From Pseudomonas sp. Irchel s3b2 (GTDB lineage: Bacteria > Pseudomonadota > Gammaproteobacteria > Pseudomonadales > Pseudomonadaceae): a stretch of DNA of 64,000 nucleotides. The position numbers and the translations under genes were made by a program. Positions 8,567-18,958 of the stretch are shown one piece after another. Within the stretch, counting starts at the first letter, position 1, and each line of letters begins with the position of its first letter. The notes beneath the pieces were generated by a model. That model was not told the DNA's origin. It did no database searches and saw nothing but the letters and a program-made list of their open reading frames with translations. Location of the stretch: positions 81,477 through 145,476 of the forward strand of contig NZ_FYEB01000014.1 of NCBI RefSeq assembly GCF_900187445.1, written 5' to 3'.

Positions 8567-8594
8567 TGATGTTCAAACGGACAGGTGCGTCAAA

Positions 8595-9614
8595 TCAAAC
8601 CTTGACGATCCAGCCCGCTGGCGCTTCGACATCGCCGGTCTGTACACCGGTCAGCTCTTTGTAGAGCTTCTGGGTGATCGGACCGACTTCGGTTTCGCTG
8701 TGGAATACATGCAGCTTGTCGTTGTAGCTGATGCCGCCGATCGGCGTGATCACCGCAGCAGTACCGCAGGCACCGGCTTCCTTGAAGTCGGACAGCTTGT
8801 CGATGAGCACATCACCTTCGACCACTTCCAGGCCCAGACGGGTTTTGGCCAGTTCGATCAACGACAGACGAGTGATACCCGGCAATACCGAAGGGGAATT
8901 CGGCGTGACGAACTTGTTGTCGTGGGTGATCCCGAAGAAGTTGGCCGAGCCGACCTCTTCGATTTTCGTGTGGGTCAGCGGGTCCAGGTAGATGGCGTCG
9001 GCGAAATGCGCCTTCTTGGCCTGGGAGCCCGGCATCAGGCTGGCGGCGTAGTTGCCACCGACCTTGGCCGCGCCGGTGCCTTGTGGGGCAGCGCGGTCGT
9101 AGCTGGAGATCAGGAAGTTGTGCGGGGTCAAACCGCCCTTGAAGTAGGCGCCGACCGGGATGCAGAAGATCGAGAAGATGAACTCGGGCGCGGTACGCAC
9201 GCCGATGTTGTCACCCACGCCGATCACGAACGGGCGCAGGTACAGCGCGCCGCCAGTGCCGTAAGGCGGGATGAAACGCTCGTTGGCGCGCACCACGTCC
9301 TTGCACGCTTCGATGAACTGTTCGGTGGATACGTGCGGCATCAGCAGGCGTGCGCAGCTGCGTTGCATGCGTGCGGCGTTCTGGTCCGGGCGGAACAGGT
9401 TGATCGAGCCGTCCTTGCAGCGGTAGGCCTTCAGACCTTCGAAGCACTGCTGGCCATAGTGAAGGGCAGTGGAGCCTTCGCTGATGTGCAGCACGTTGTC
9501 TTCAGTCAGGGTGCCTTTGTCCCACTCGCCATTACGCCAGTGCGACAGATAGCGCTTGTCTGTCTTGATGTAGTCAAAACCCAGCTTGTCCCAATTGATG
9601 CTTTCGTTACCCAT
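8595..9614 (-). CDS. ilvE: Branched-chain amino acid aminotransferase
   Basis: A 339-residue class IV PLP aminotransferase that interconverts Leu, Ile and Val with their 2-keto acids. Seen are the N-terminal LHYGQQCFEGLKAYR, the PLP-lysine region AAKVGGNYAASL, and the class IV signature around EEVGSANFFG. The length fits the larger type of IlvE. The start at 9614 has GAGGG five bases upstream; an earlier in-frame start at 9629 has none. It ends at a clear terminator. The 2-keto acids it makes are the substrates of the dehydrogenase complex encoded just upstream on the same strand, but a REPIN and a 230-bp gap separate the two units. Confidence 0.95.
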   Translation of the reverse strand: MGNESINWDKLGFDYIKTDKRYLSHWRNGEWDKGTLTEDNVLHISEGSTALHYGQQCFEGLKAYRCKDGSINLFRPDQNAARMQRSCARLLMPHVSTEQFIEACKDVVRANERFIPPYGTGGALYLRPFVIGVGDNIGVRTAPEFIFSIFCIPVGAYFKGGLTPHNFLISSYDRAAPQGTGAAKVGGNYAASLMPGSQAKKAHFADAIYLDPLTHTKIEEVGSANFFGITHDNKFVTPNSPSVLPGITRLSLIELAKTRLGLEVVEGDVLIDKLSDFKEAGACGTAAVITPIGGISYNDKLHVFHSETEVGPITQKLYKELTGVQTGDVEAPAGWIVKV

Positions 9615-9745
9615 GACACCCTCTATCACTTAACAACCGCCGAAACGGTTCAAGGCTTCTGACATTTTTCTGGATGGGGACAACAATACTTCATTCCGGG
9701 CCCATTTCGCAGCCCAGATTGCGATCTCTCTCGCACTGATCATTC

Positions 9746-9839
9746 CCTGTGGGAGCGAGGCTTGCCCGCGAAGAACGATAACGCGGTGGTTCAGATACAC
9801 CGTGGTGTCTTGTTCGCGGGCAAGCCTCGCTCCTACAGG
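9746..9839. repeat. REPIN (two inverted REPs)
   Basis: GGGAGCGAGGCTTGCCCGCG and its near-perfect inverted copy enclose about 40 bp, downstream of lpdV. Confidence 0.85.
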
Positions 9840-9845
9840 TTCGGT

Positions 9846-11228
9846 TTACAGGTGCAGCGCGTGACCAAGGGCACGCAACGCCGCTTCCTGCACTGCCTCG
9901 CCGAGCGTCGGATGCGCGTGGATGGTGCCGGCAATATCTTCCAGCCGGGCGCCCATTTCCAGGCTTTGACCGAACGCCGTCGACAACTCCGACACGCCCA
10001 CACCCACCGCCTGCCAGCCAACAATCAGATGATTGTCGCGACGCGCTACGACCCGCACGAAACCGCTTTTCGACTCCAATGTCATCGCCCGGCCATTGGC
10101 GGCGAACGGGAAGCTGGACACGATGCAGTCCAGCCCCGCAGCCTTGGCTTCATCCGGGGTCTTACCGACCACTACCAGTTCCGGGTCGGTAAAGCACACG
10201 GCGGCGATGGCGGTCGGGTTGAATTCGCGGTGTTTGCCGCTGATCAGCTCGGCAACCATTTCACCCTGAGCCATGGCCCGGTGGGCGAGCATCGGTTCGC
10301 CGCTCAAGTCGCCGATGGCGTACACATTGCGCATGCTGGTCTGGCACCGGTTGTCGATCTTGATCGCCGAACCGTTCATCTCCAGATTCAAGGCTTCGAG
10401 GTTCCAGCCTTGGGTGTTGGGTTTGCGACCGACGGCCACTAGCACCTGATCGGTTTCCAGGTTCAAGGTGTCACCGTTCGGATCCCGAACTTGCAGATTA
10501 TTTCCTTGTAAATCAAAGCCTTCAACGCTGTGATTCAAGTAAAGCTTCACGTCGAGTTGCTTCAGCGCTTCGTGCACCGGATGGGTCAGTTCGGCATCGT
10601 AAGCCGGCAGAATGCGATCCTGCGCCTCGACCACGCTGACCTCGGCGCCGAGTTTGCGATAGGCAATCCCCAGTTCCAGACCGATGTAACCGCCACCGAC
10701 CACGACCAACCGTTTCGGCACGCTTTTCGGCGCCAGCGCTTCGGTGGAGGAGATGATCGGCCCGCCAATCGGCAGCATCGGCAGGTTCACACTTTTCGAA
10801 CCGGTGGCCAGCACCAGGTGCTCGCACTGAATACGTGTGTCGCCGACTTCGACGGTTTTACCGTCAATGACCTTGGCCCAGCCTTGAATGACCTGGACCT
10901 TGTGCTTCTTTAATAGCGCCGAGACGCCGGTGGTCAGGCGATCAACAATGCCATCCTTCCACTCGACGCTCTTGCCGATGTCCAGGGTTGGCGCCGACAC
11001 GCTGATGCCCAGCGCCGAGTGTTGGCTGTGGCGTTGTGTCTGGTGGAACTGTTCGGCGACGTGAATCAACGCCTTCGACGGAATGCAGCCGATGTTCAGG
11101 CAGGTGCCGCCCAACGATTCGCCTTCCACCAGAATGGTCGAGATGCCCAGCTGGCCGGCACGGATCGCCGTCACATAACCGCCGGGGCCGCCGCCAATGA
11201 TCAGCAGCGTGGTATTCAGAGTTTGCAT
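9846..11228 (-). CDS. lpdV: Dihydrolipoamide dehydrogenase (E3) of the branched-chain keto acid dehydrogenase
   Basis: A 460-residue flavoprotein disulfide reductase. It has the FAD-binding GGGPGGYVTAIRA, the redox disulfide GGTCLNIGCIPSK, the NAD-binding VVVGGGYIGLELG, and the C-terminal catalytic HAHPTLGEA. It reoxidises the dihydrolipoyl group of the E2 component using NAD+. It is the last gene of the bkd operon, starting three bases after the bkdB stop with GGAGTAAGG overlapping that stop, so translation is likely coupled. Its place in the operon marks it as the LPD-Val type rather than the general E3. Confidence 0.95.
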   Translation of the reverse strand: MQTLNTTLLIIGGGPGGYVTAIRAGQLGISTILVEGESLGGTCLNIGCIPSKALIHVAEQFHQTQRHSQHSALGISVSAPTLDIGKSVEWKDGIVDRLTTGVSALLKKHKVQVIQGWAKVIDGKTVEVGDTRIQCEHLVLATGSKSVNLPMLPIGGPIISSTEALAPKSVPKRLVVVGGGYIGLELGIAYRKLGAEVSVVEAQDRILPAYDAELTHPVHEALKQLDVKLYLNHSVEGFDLQGNNLQVRDPNGDTLNLETDQVLVAVGRKPNTQGWNLEALNLEMNGSAIKIDNRCQTSMRNVYAIGDLSGEPMLAHRAMAQGEMVAELISGKHREFNPTAIAAVCFTDPELVVVGKTPDEAKAAGLDCIVSSFPFAANGRAMTLESKSGFVRVVARRDNHLIVGWQAVGVGVSELSTAFGQSLEMGARLEDIAGTIHAHPTLGEAVQEAALRALGHALHL

Positions 11229-11231
11229 TCC

Positions 11232-12506
11232 TTACTCCACAAATAAGGTAGCGGGTTGTTCGAGCAAGCCACGGATGGCCTGGATGAATTGCGCCGCGTC
11301 CATGCCGTCGACCACGCGGTGATCGAAGGAGCTGGAGAGGTTCATCATCTTGCGAATCACGATCTGGCCTTTGACGACCATTGGTCGTTCGACGATCTTG
11401 TTGACGCCGACGATCGCCACTTCCGGCAGGTTCAGCACCGGCGTGCTGACGATGCCGCCCAAGGCGCCGAGGCTGGTCAGGGTGATGGTCGAGCCGGACA
11501 GTTCATCGCGGCTGGCCTTGCCAGTGCGCGCAGCAGTTGCCAGACGCGAGATTTCCGCGGCGCTGTCCCACAGGCTGCGGGCTTCGGCGTGACGCACCAC
11601 CGGCACCATCAAACCGATGTCGGCTTGCGTGGCGACGCCCACATGCACCGCGCCAAGACGGGTGATGACTTGCGCTTCGTCGTCGTAACGGGCGTTGATC
11701 TGCGGGAAGTCGCGCAGAGCCACGACCAAGGCACGGACCAGGAATGGCAACAAGGTCAGCTTGCCGCGGGTCGCGCCGTGTTTCTCGTTCAAATGTGCGC
11801 GCAGTTCTTCCACGGCGGTGACGTCGATTTCTTCGACGTAGCTGAAGTGAGCAGCGCGCTGGGTGGCGTCTTGCATGCGCTGGGCGATCTTGCGGCGCAT
11901 GCCGATCACCGGGATTTGCTCTTCGTCGTTGCGCTGGGCGTAAGCGGCCGTGGCAGGTGCCGAGGCGTTCGACTGACCCTGAGCCAGATAGGCTTCGAGG
12001 TCTTCATGCAGCACGCGACCGGCAGGGCCGCTGCCACGCACCAGACGCAGTTGAATGCCGAGATCCAGCGCATGCTTGCGCACGGCCGGAGAAGCCAGCG
12101 GACGCTCATCGGCTTCACGCGCCACCATCGGGCCTTGGCATACCGCTGCCGGGCGCGGGGCCGCCATCGGTTTGCTTTCAACGACGGCTTCAACTTTCGA
12201 TGCCACAACTGGCGCTTCTTTCACGGCAACAACAGGCTGGGTCGACTCTTTAACGTTGCCCGCGCCTTCGACTTCAATGCTGATCAGCACACTGCCGACC
12301 GCCATGACTTCACCTGGCTGTCCGCCCAGCGCAAGCACCTTGCCATGCACCGGCGAAGGGATGTCGACCATCGCCTTGTCGGTCATCACATCGGCCAGCA
12401 CCTGATCTTCGACGACCATGTCGCCGACCTTGACGTGCCACTGCGACAATTCAACTTCTGCAATGCCTTCGCCAATGTCCGGCATTTTAATAACGTGCGT
12501 GCCCAT
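11232..12506 (-). CDS. bkdB: Lipoamide acyltransferase (E2) of branched-chain keto acid dehydrogenase
   Basis: A 424-residue E2. The lipoyl domain is at residues 1-80 with the modified Lys in TDKAMVDI. A linker follows, then the E1/E3-binding domain (about 135-170, SPAVRKHALDLGIQLRLV) and the catalytic acyltransferase domain with the active-site motif SFDHRVVDGMDAAQF. It accepts acyl groups from the E1 decarboxylase and passes them to CoA. The gene starts immediately after the bkdA2 stop and is followed three bases later by lpdV. Confidence 0.95.
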   Translation of the reverse strand: MGTHVIKMPDIGEGIAEVELSQWHVKVGDMVVEDQVLADVMTDKAMVDIPSPVHGKVLALGGQPGEVMAVGSVLISIEVEGAGNVKESTQPVVAVKEAPVVASKVEAVVESKPMAAPRPAAVCQGPMVAREADERPLASPAVRKHALDLGIQLRLVRGSGPAGRVLHEDLEAYLAQGQSNASAPATAAYAQRNDEEQIPVIGMRRKIAQRMQDATQRAAHFSYVEEIDVTAVEELRAHLNEKHGATRGKLTLLPFLVRALVVALRDFPQINARYDDEAQVITRLGAVHVGVATQADIGLMVPVVRHAEARSLWDSAAEISRLATAARTGKASRDELSGSTITLTSLGALGGIVSTPVLNLPEVAIVGVNKIVERPMVVKGQIVIRKMMNLSSSFDHRVVDGMDAAQFIQAIRGLLEQPATLFVE

Positions 12507-13565
<1,059 letters not shown>

Positions 13566-13566
13566 G

Positions 13567-14802
13567 TCAGATCCCCAACTCCTGACGCTGGCGCTTCAAA
13601 TGCTCCGGCATCTCTTTGTAGACGTCTTCGAACATGGTCGCGGCGCTCGGAATCTGGCCGCCGGCGAGGGTGCCGTACTGCTCGGCTTGTTTCTGCGCGG
13701 AGATCACTTCGGCTTCCAGTTCGGCGCTGACGGCGGTGTGTTCCTCTTCTGACCACTGACCGATCTTGATCAGGTGCTGCTTGAGGCGCGCAATCGGGTC
13801 GCCCAACGGGAAGTGGCTCCAGTCGTCGGCAGGACGGTATTTGGACGGATCGTCGGAGGTCGAGTGCGGGCCGGCGCGGTAGGTGACCCATTCGATCATG
13901 GTGGGACCGAGGTTGCGGCGTGCGCGTTCGGCGGCCCAGGCGGAGGCGGCGTAGACCGCGACAAAATCGTTGCCATCGACCCGCAGGGAGGCGATGCCGC
14001 AACCGACGCCACGTCCGGCGAATGTAGTGGCTTCACCACCGGCAATCGCCTGGAACGTCGAGATCGCCCACTGGTTGTTGACCACGTTGAGGATCACCGG
14101 CGCACGGTACACGTGGGCGAAGGTGAGGGCGGTGTGGAAGTCTGATTCAGCGGTGGCGCCGTCGCCGATCCAGGCCGAGGCGATTTTGGTGTCACCCTTG
14201 ATCGCCGAGGCCATGCCCCAGCCCACGCCCTGGACGAATTGGGTGGCGAGGTTGCCGGAGATGGTGAAGAAACCCGCGTCCTTGACCGAGTACATGATCG
14301 GCAACTGCCGGCCCTTGAGCGGATCGCGCTCGTTGGACAGCAGTTGGCAGATCAGGTCGACCAACGGCACTTCACGAGCCATCAGGATGCTTTGCTGACG
14401 GTAGGTGGGGAAGCACATGTCGTCGATGTTCAAGGCCAGGGCCTGGGCGCTGCCGATGGCTTCTTCGCCAAGGCTTTGCATGTAGAACGACATTTTTTTC
14501 TGACGCTGGGCGACCACCATGCGGTTGTCGAAAATCCGCGTCTTGAGCATGGCGCGCATGCCTTTACGCAGGATATCCACCGGCACGCCTTCGGCCCATG
14601 GACCGAGGGCATTGCCCTGGTCGTCGAGCACGCGAATCAGGCCTTTGGCCAGATCAGCCGTGTCGGCCGGTTCAACGTCGATTGGGGGTTTGCGCACCAA
14701 GCCTGCGTCGGTCAGATGCAGGTAGGAGAAGTCGGTTTTGCAGCCGGGGCGGCCCGAAGGTTCGGGAACGTGCAGGCGCAGCGGTTCGTACGCTTGGTTC
14801 AT
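13567..14802 (-). CDS. bkdA1: Branched-chain keto acid dehydrogenase E1 alpha subunit
   Basis: A 411-residue E1 alpha subunit. The thiamine diphosphate motif begins GDGATAESDFHTAL and ends VVNNQWAIS, and the phosphorylation-loop-like region HSTSDDPSKYR follows. It is the first gene of the bkd operon (bkdA1-bkdA2-bkdB-lpdV). It is divergent from bkdR, with 185 bp between the two starts holding AT-rich sequence, where the Lrp-type activator would bind. In P. putida BkdR activates this operon when branched-chain amino acids are present. Confidence 0.95.
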   Translation of the reverse strand: MNQAYEPLRLHVPEPSGRPGCKTDFSYLHLTDAGLVRKPPIDVEPADTADLAKGLIRVLDDQGNALGPWAEGVPVDILRKGMRAMLKTRIFDNRMVVAQRQKKMSFYMQSLGEEAIGSAQALALNIDDMCFPTYRQQSILMAREVPLVDLICQLLSNERDPLKGRQLPIMYSVKDAGFFTISGNLATQFVQGVGWGMASAIKGDTKIASAWIGDGATAESDFHTALTFAHVYRAPVILNVVNNQWAISTFQAIAGGEATTFAGRGVGCGIASLRVDGNDFVAVYAASAWAAERARRNLGPTMIEWVTYRAGPHSTSDDPSKYRPADDWSHFPLGDPIARLKQHLIKIGQWSEEEHTAVSAELEAEVISAQKQAEQYGTLAGGQIPSAATMFEDVYKEMPEHLKRQRQELGI

Positions 14803-14987
14803 GGCTTCTACGCTCGATCTTGTGAATTTCTTGTAGTGAGCTGGCAGTCATTCTTCGGTAAAAGAATTCTTGTCCTACAACAATGATAGGTCGGGCCAAG
14901 AAGAATATTTCTCTGTGTTTCATTGCGCTTAAGGTTATTTAAGGATAGAAATTCTGCATAAACATAAAAAACAGGTGTTTTTATCTC
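14803..14987. promoter_or_regulatory. bkdA1/bkdR divergent control region
   Basis: An AT-rich gap between divergent bkdA1 and bkdR. By analogy with P. putida it should hold several BkdR sites; I see AT tracts (14925-14970) but no firm operator. Confidence 0.5.
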
Positions 14988-15476
14988 ATGCGCAAACTTG
15001 ACCGTACCGATATCGGCATTCTCAACAGCCTTCAGGAGAACGCGCGCATCACCAACGCCGACCTCGCGCGCTCGGTGAACCTGTCGCCGACGCCGTGCTT
15101 CAACCGGGTCAAGGCGATGGAAGAATTAGGGCTGATTCGTGAGCAGGTGACCCTGCTGGATGCCGATCTGCTGGGGCTGCATGTGAATGTGTTCATTCAC
15201 GTCAGTCTGGAGAAACAGGTGGAGGAGGCGTTGCAGCATTTCGAAGAAGCGATCTCGGATCGCCCGGAAGTGATGGAGTGCTATTTGATGGCCGGCGACC
15301 CGGACTATCTGATCCGCGTGCTGGTGCCGACTATTCAGTCGCTGGAGCGCTTCATGATGGACTTTCTGACCAAGGTGCCGGGAGTGGCGAACATCCGTTC
15401 GAGCTTTGCGCTCAAGCAGGTGCGGTATAAGACGGCGCTGCCGTTGCCGGCGAACGGGTTGACCCTGGCCAACTGA
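14988..15476 (+). CDS. bkdR: Lrp/AsnC-type regulator of the bkd operon
   Basis: A 162-residue Lrp-family protein. The N-terminal HTH is DIGILNSLQENARITNADLARSVNLSPTPCFNRVKAME, and the C-terminal RAM domain (residues 65-150) binds amino acids. The divergent position next to bkdA1 is the conserved Pseudomonas arrangement and gives the name. Known BkdR activates bkd and represses itself, responding to branched-chain amino acids. Confidence 0.93.
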   Translation: MRKLDRTDIGILNSLQENARITNADLARSVNLSPTPCFNRVKAMEELGLIREQVTLLDADLLGLHVNVFIHVSLEKQVEEALQHFEEAISDRPEVMECYLMAGDPDYLIRVLVPTIQSLERFMMDFLTKVPGVANIRSSFALKQVRYKTALPLPANGLTLAN

Positions 15477-15494
15477 AGAAACCCCGATCGAAGG

Positions 15495-16367
15495 TCAGAG
15501 TTGATTCAGGGGGATCTTCAGGTACGTCACGCCATTGTCTTCCGCCGGCGGCAGATTCCCCGCCCGCACATTCACCTGAATCGCCGGTAACAACAACGTC
15601 GGCATGTCCAACCCGGCATCGCGCCGGGTACGCATGGCGACGAACGTGGCCTCATCAATGCCGTCGTGAATATGAATGTTGCTTTGGCGTTGCTCGCCAA
15701 CCGTGCTCTGGCATTGCGGGGCGCGGCCAGTGGGCGGGTAATCATGGCAGACGTAGAGGCGCACGCTGGCGGGGAAGGCCAACAGTTTCTGGATCGAGGC
15801 AAACATCTGGTTGGCGTTGCCGCCGGGGAAGTCGCAGCGCGCGGTGCCGACGTCCGGCATGAACAAGGTATCGCCGACCAGAATCATATCGCCGTCAATC
15901 AAATAAGCCATATCCGCCGGGGTATGCCCGGGAACATGCAGGGCGGTGGCCTTGAGGTTGCCAATGCGAAATGACTCGTTAGGCGCGAACAGGTGATCGA
16001 ACTGTGAACCGTCGACAGGAAATTCCGTTTCCAGATTGAACAGGCTTTTGAACACTGCCTGAACCTTGTTGATCGACTGACCGATCGCAATCTTGCCCCC
16101 CAGTTCCCGGCGCAGGTAAGGCGCGGCCGACAGGTGATCGGCATGGGCATGGGTTTCCAGCAGCCATTGCACCTGCAGCTGGTGTTCGCGCACGAAGGCG
16201 ATGATTTTATCGGCCTGGACAGTCGCGGTGCGCCCGGCGGCGGGGTCGTAATCCAGCACCGGGTCGACAATCGCGCAGTACCCGCCATCGTGCTCATGGA
16301 TCACGTAGCTGAAGGTCTTTGATGCGGGGTCGAGGAAGGCTTCAATCAAGGCGGGCATGGTGGGCAT
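15495..16367 (-). CDS. Metallo-beta-lactamase-fold hydrolase, persulfide dioxygenase/ETHE1-like
   Basis: A 290-residue MBL protein. The metal motif is THAHADHL; further ligands are in HVPGHTPADM, GDTLFMPDVG and the C-terminal CHDYPP. The PDVGTARCDFPGG stretch is typical of the ETHE1/Blh persulfide dioxygenase branch, which oxidises glutathione persulfide to sulfite. The divergent neighbour is a TauE/SafE permease that could export sulfite, which supports a sulfur role. Start: Met at 16367 has AAGAAGAA in front; 16358 or 16400 are possible. Confidence 0.82.
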   Translation of the reverse strand: MPTMPALIEAFLDPASKTFSYVIHEHDGGYCAIVDPVLDYDPAAGRTATVQADKIIAFVREHQLQVQWLLETHAHADHLSAAPYLRRELGGKIAIGQSINKVQAVFKSLFNLETEFPVDGSQFDHLFAPNESFRIGNLKATALHVPGHTPADMAYLIDGDMILVGDTLFMPDVGTARCDFPGGNANQMFASIQKLLAFPASVRLYVCHDYPPTGRAPQCQSTVGEQRQSNIHIHDGIDEATFVAMRTRRDAGLDMPTLLLPAIQVNVRAGNLPPAEDNGVTYLKIPLNQL

Positions 16368-16517
16368 TTCTTCTTGGATAAGTCTTGAGGTTAGTTTCAT
16401 TTTCCCTGGGTTGACCAGCCCCGCATCAATTCAATTAATGAAAAAAACTGTGCGGCCTCTATCCTGTTACTCAATCGATACCGGGCGTTCCCGGCTTTTC
16501 TGGATCACGAGTGTTCT

Positions 16518-17324
16518 ATGTTGTTGGCAAGTTTTTTTGGCCTGGTCATGGGCCTGGTGCTCGGTTTGACCGGCGCTGGTGGCGGTATTCTTGCGGTGCC
16601 GGCCTTGGTGCTGGGATTGGGATTAAGCATGACTCAAGCGGCACCCGTCGCCTTGTTTGCGGTGGGCAGTGCGGCGGCGATCGGTGCGATAGACGGTTTG
16701 CGCCATGGCCTGGTGCGCTATCGCGCGGCGTTGTTGATTGCTCTGCTGGGCGCGGTGTTTTCGCCGGTGGGCATCTACTTCGCCCATCAGTTACCGGAAA
16801 AAGTTCTGATGATCCTGTTCAGTCTGCTGATGGTCATGGTGGCCTGGCGAATGCTGCGCCGGGAAAAGCACGACGTCGGTCCAAGCGATCACGGGCATGC
16901 CAACTGGGGCCAGAAGAACTGCATGCTCGATCAACAGACCGGGCGCTTTTCATGGACTGCCAAATGCACGGCAACCCTGGCGGCACTCGGCGCGGTGACC
17001 GGCGTTGTCTCCGGCCTGCTTGGGGTGGGTGGCGGGTTTCTGATTGTCCCGGCGTTCAAGCAACTGACCGATGTGCAGATGCGCGGGATCGTCGCCACGT
17101 CGTTGATGGTGATCAGCCTGATCTCGGTGATCGGCGTGATCGGCGCGTTTCATGCCGGGGTGCGGATCGATGGTTTGGGCGTGTCGTTCATTGTCGCCAG
17201 CATCGTCGGGATGATCCTCGGTCGAAAACTCTGCGCGCGGGTGCCGGCCCGAGGGCTGCAGATCGGCTTCGCCAGCGTCTGTGTGGTGATCGCCGTTTAC
17301 ATGCTGTTTAGAGCGCTCGCCTAG
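16518..17324 (+). CDS. TauE/SafE-family sulfite/organic anion exporter
   Basis: A 268-residue membrane protein with about eight segments and the duplicated TauE/SafE pattern (GLTGAGGGILAVPALVLG in the N half, GLLGVGGGFLIVPAF in the C half). Members export sulfite or sulfoacetate. It is divergent from the persulfide dioxygenase-like gene across 150 bp, consistent with joint use in detoxifying reduced sulfur. An inverted repeat (CCTGTGGAC / GTCCACAGG) at 17337-17364 just past the stop may be a weak terminator, without a T run. Confidence 0.88.
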   Translation: MLLASFFGLVMGLVLGLTGAGGGILAVPALVLGLGLSMTQAAPVALFAVGSAAAIGAIDGLRHGLVRYRAALLIALLGAVFSPVGIYFAHQLPEKVLMILFSLLMVMVAWRMLRREKHDVGPSDHGHANWGQKNCMLDQQTGRFSWTAKCTATLAALGAVTGVVSGLLGVGGGFLIVPAFKQLTDVQMRGIVATSLMVISLISVIGVIGAFHAGVRIDGLGVSFIVASIVGMILGRKLCARVPARGLQIGFASVCVVIAVYMLFRALA

Positions 17325-17533
17325 CGGGCACCGGTTCCTGTGGACGCCAGTCCGGTCCACAGGCTTACACCCTAAGTTCCGGGTCTGGCTAGCGGGCGGT
17401 CTTACGCCGAATTTGCCGCGCGCTACCCGCCAATCCAAAGCAGCTGACAACCGCCCCGAAGGCAGCGTATGACGCCGCCGGTCAGCTTTCGATAATCGCC
17501 TCCGACATCAAGTCCCCCGTTGCGGAGCGCGTC

Positions 17534-18718
17534 ATGCACAACAATAAGAACTTCAAGCATCGTTTCTTGCCGGCCCTCATCGCCAGCCTGTCGTCCCTTG
17601 GCCTGAGCTCAATGGCCGAGGCCGAGATCATGCTGTACGACAAGGACCAGACCACGTTCTCCACGGATGGCTACATCAACGCCTTCTATGTGAACAGCGA
17701 CGTGGACCGGGCCGGCGAGCAGTACGACCGGCGTCAGGCGCGGGTGAAGATGGGGTTTCTGCCCAACTACCTGGGTTTCAACATGGGCAAGCAGGTCGAT
17801 GACCTCAAGCTCGGCGCCCGCGCCTCGTTCTGGGTGACCATCAACGACAGCGAAACCAACGGCACCGACACCGCCATCGACGTGCGGCAGTTCTACGGCA
17901 CGGTGGCCAATCCAGAGTGGGGCGAGGTGTTGATCGGCAAGGACTTCGGCCTGTTTGCCCGCTCCAACATCCTGCTCGACGAATTGCTCGCCGGCTACGG
18001 TCAGGTCAGCGATACGTTGGGCCTGGTGGACGGCGGCGGGGTGTCGTTCGGCAACATCGGCAGCGGTTACCCGTACCCGTTCCCGACGTCGCAGATTACC
18101 TATCGCACCCCGGTGATGGACGGTTTGCGGGTGGCGGTGGGGATCATGGACCCGGTCGATACCAACGACAGCAGCGCGACGGGCAAGGCGTATCAGGAGA
18201 ACCCCCGCACCGAGAGCGAGATCACCTATCAGTTCGACGTCGGCGGGGCGAAGATTTACAGCTGGCTCAACGGCAGCTACCAGACTTCGGACAACACCGA
18301 CTCCAGCGTCGAGTCCGTCACCTCCAAAGGCGTCGGCTACGGTGTGCAGGCGAAGATGGGCGGGCTGTCGCTGACCGGCTCCGGTTTCCAGGCCAAGGGC
18401 ATCAACCCGTTCTTCACCAACAACGCCGGCGAACCGACCCTGCGCAATGTCGACAGCGACGGTTACCTGTTGCAGGGCTCCTATAAACTCGGCAAAAACC
18501 GCCTGGCGCTGTCTTACGGCAAGACCGAGGACGACGGCAACGGCGTGGTCGGCAGCGGCGCCGATTACGAGACCCGCGGCATTGCGCTGTTCCATGACGT
18601 CAACGACAACCTGAAGTTGGTGGCCGAGTACAACCAGTTCGAAATCAATGGCCATGACACCAGCGCCCAGAATGAAGACACCGATACATTTGCGGTGGGG
18701 GCGGTGTTGACCTGGTAA
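17534..18718 (+). CDS. Outer-membrane porin (Gram-negative porin family)
   Basis: A 394-residue protein with a signal peptide (basic start, hydrophobic core, likely cut after SMAEA) and a long series of amphipathic strands with the porin-like pattern DGYINAFYVNSD, ending in the aromatic-terminated strand FAVGAVLTW needed for outer-membrane assembly. Related porins occur next to quinoprotein alcohol dehydrogenase clusters in P. putida, so uptake of alcohols or related solutes is plausible. The copy of the cluster motif found elsewhere is not seen in its 209-bp upstream gap. Confidence 0.87.
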   Translation: MHNNKNFKHRFLPALIASLSSLGLSSMAEAEIMLYDKDQTTFSTDGYINAFYVNSDVDRAGEQYDRRQARVKMGFLPNYLGFNMGKQVDDLKLGARASFWVTINDSETNGTDTAIDVRQFYGTVANPEWGEVLIGKDFGLFARSNILLDELLAGYGQVSDTLGLVDGGGVSFGNIGSGYPYPFPTSQITYRTPVMDGLRVAVGIMDPVDTNDSSATGKAYQENPRTESEITYQFDVGGAKIYSWLNGSYQTSDNTDSSVESVTSKGVGYGVQAKMGGLSLTGSGFQAKGINPFFTNNAGEPTLRNVDSDGYLLQGSYKLGKNRLALSYGKTEDDGNGVVGSGADYETRGIALFHDVNDNLKLVAEYNQFEINGHDTSAQNEDTDTFAVGAVLTW

Positions 18719-18726
18719 TGCAGATC

Positions 18727-18825
18727 CCCTGTAGGAGCGAGGCTTGCCCGCGAAAGCGGTGTGTCAGTCGACATGAATGTTGAATGTGACGGCCTCTTCG
18801 CGGGCAAGCCTCGCTCCTGCAGGGG
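18727..18825. repeat. REPIN
   Basis: TAGGAGCGAGGCTTGCCCGC and an inverted partner around a short spacer, just after the porin stop. Confidence 0.85.
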
Positions 18826-18881
18826 AATTCGGTGGTTTGAGGATGCCGTCCGGCTCTCATCCCATCGAACCACCCACCCGC

Positions 18882-18894
18882 TACCCAAGTAGCA
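18882..18894 (+). promoter_or_regulatory. Candidate quinoprotein-cluster operator (copy 1)
   Basis: TACCCAAGTAGCA, 64 bp before the FIST gene start. One of six related 13-mers placed before transcription units of this cluster; the next bases (TTCGTCACC) are also shared with the pqqA copy. Confidence 0.55.
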
Positions 18895-18958
18895 TTCGTC
18901 ACCACCCGCAGGCTTCGTACACTCGAACCTCATACAGGCGCACCGGCGAGGGGCGAGG

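Noticed and set aside
17337..17364. Hairpin after the TauE/SafE gene as a terminator
   Set aside because: The stem is good but there is no T run, so I mention it only in the gene entry.
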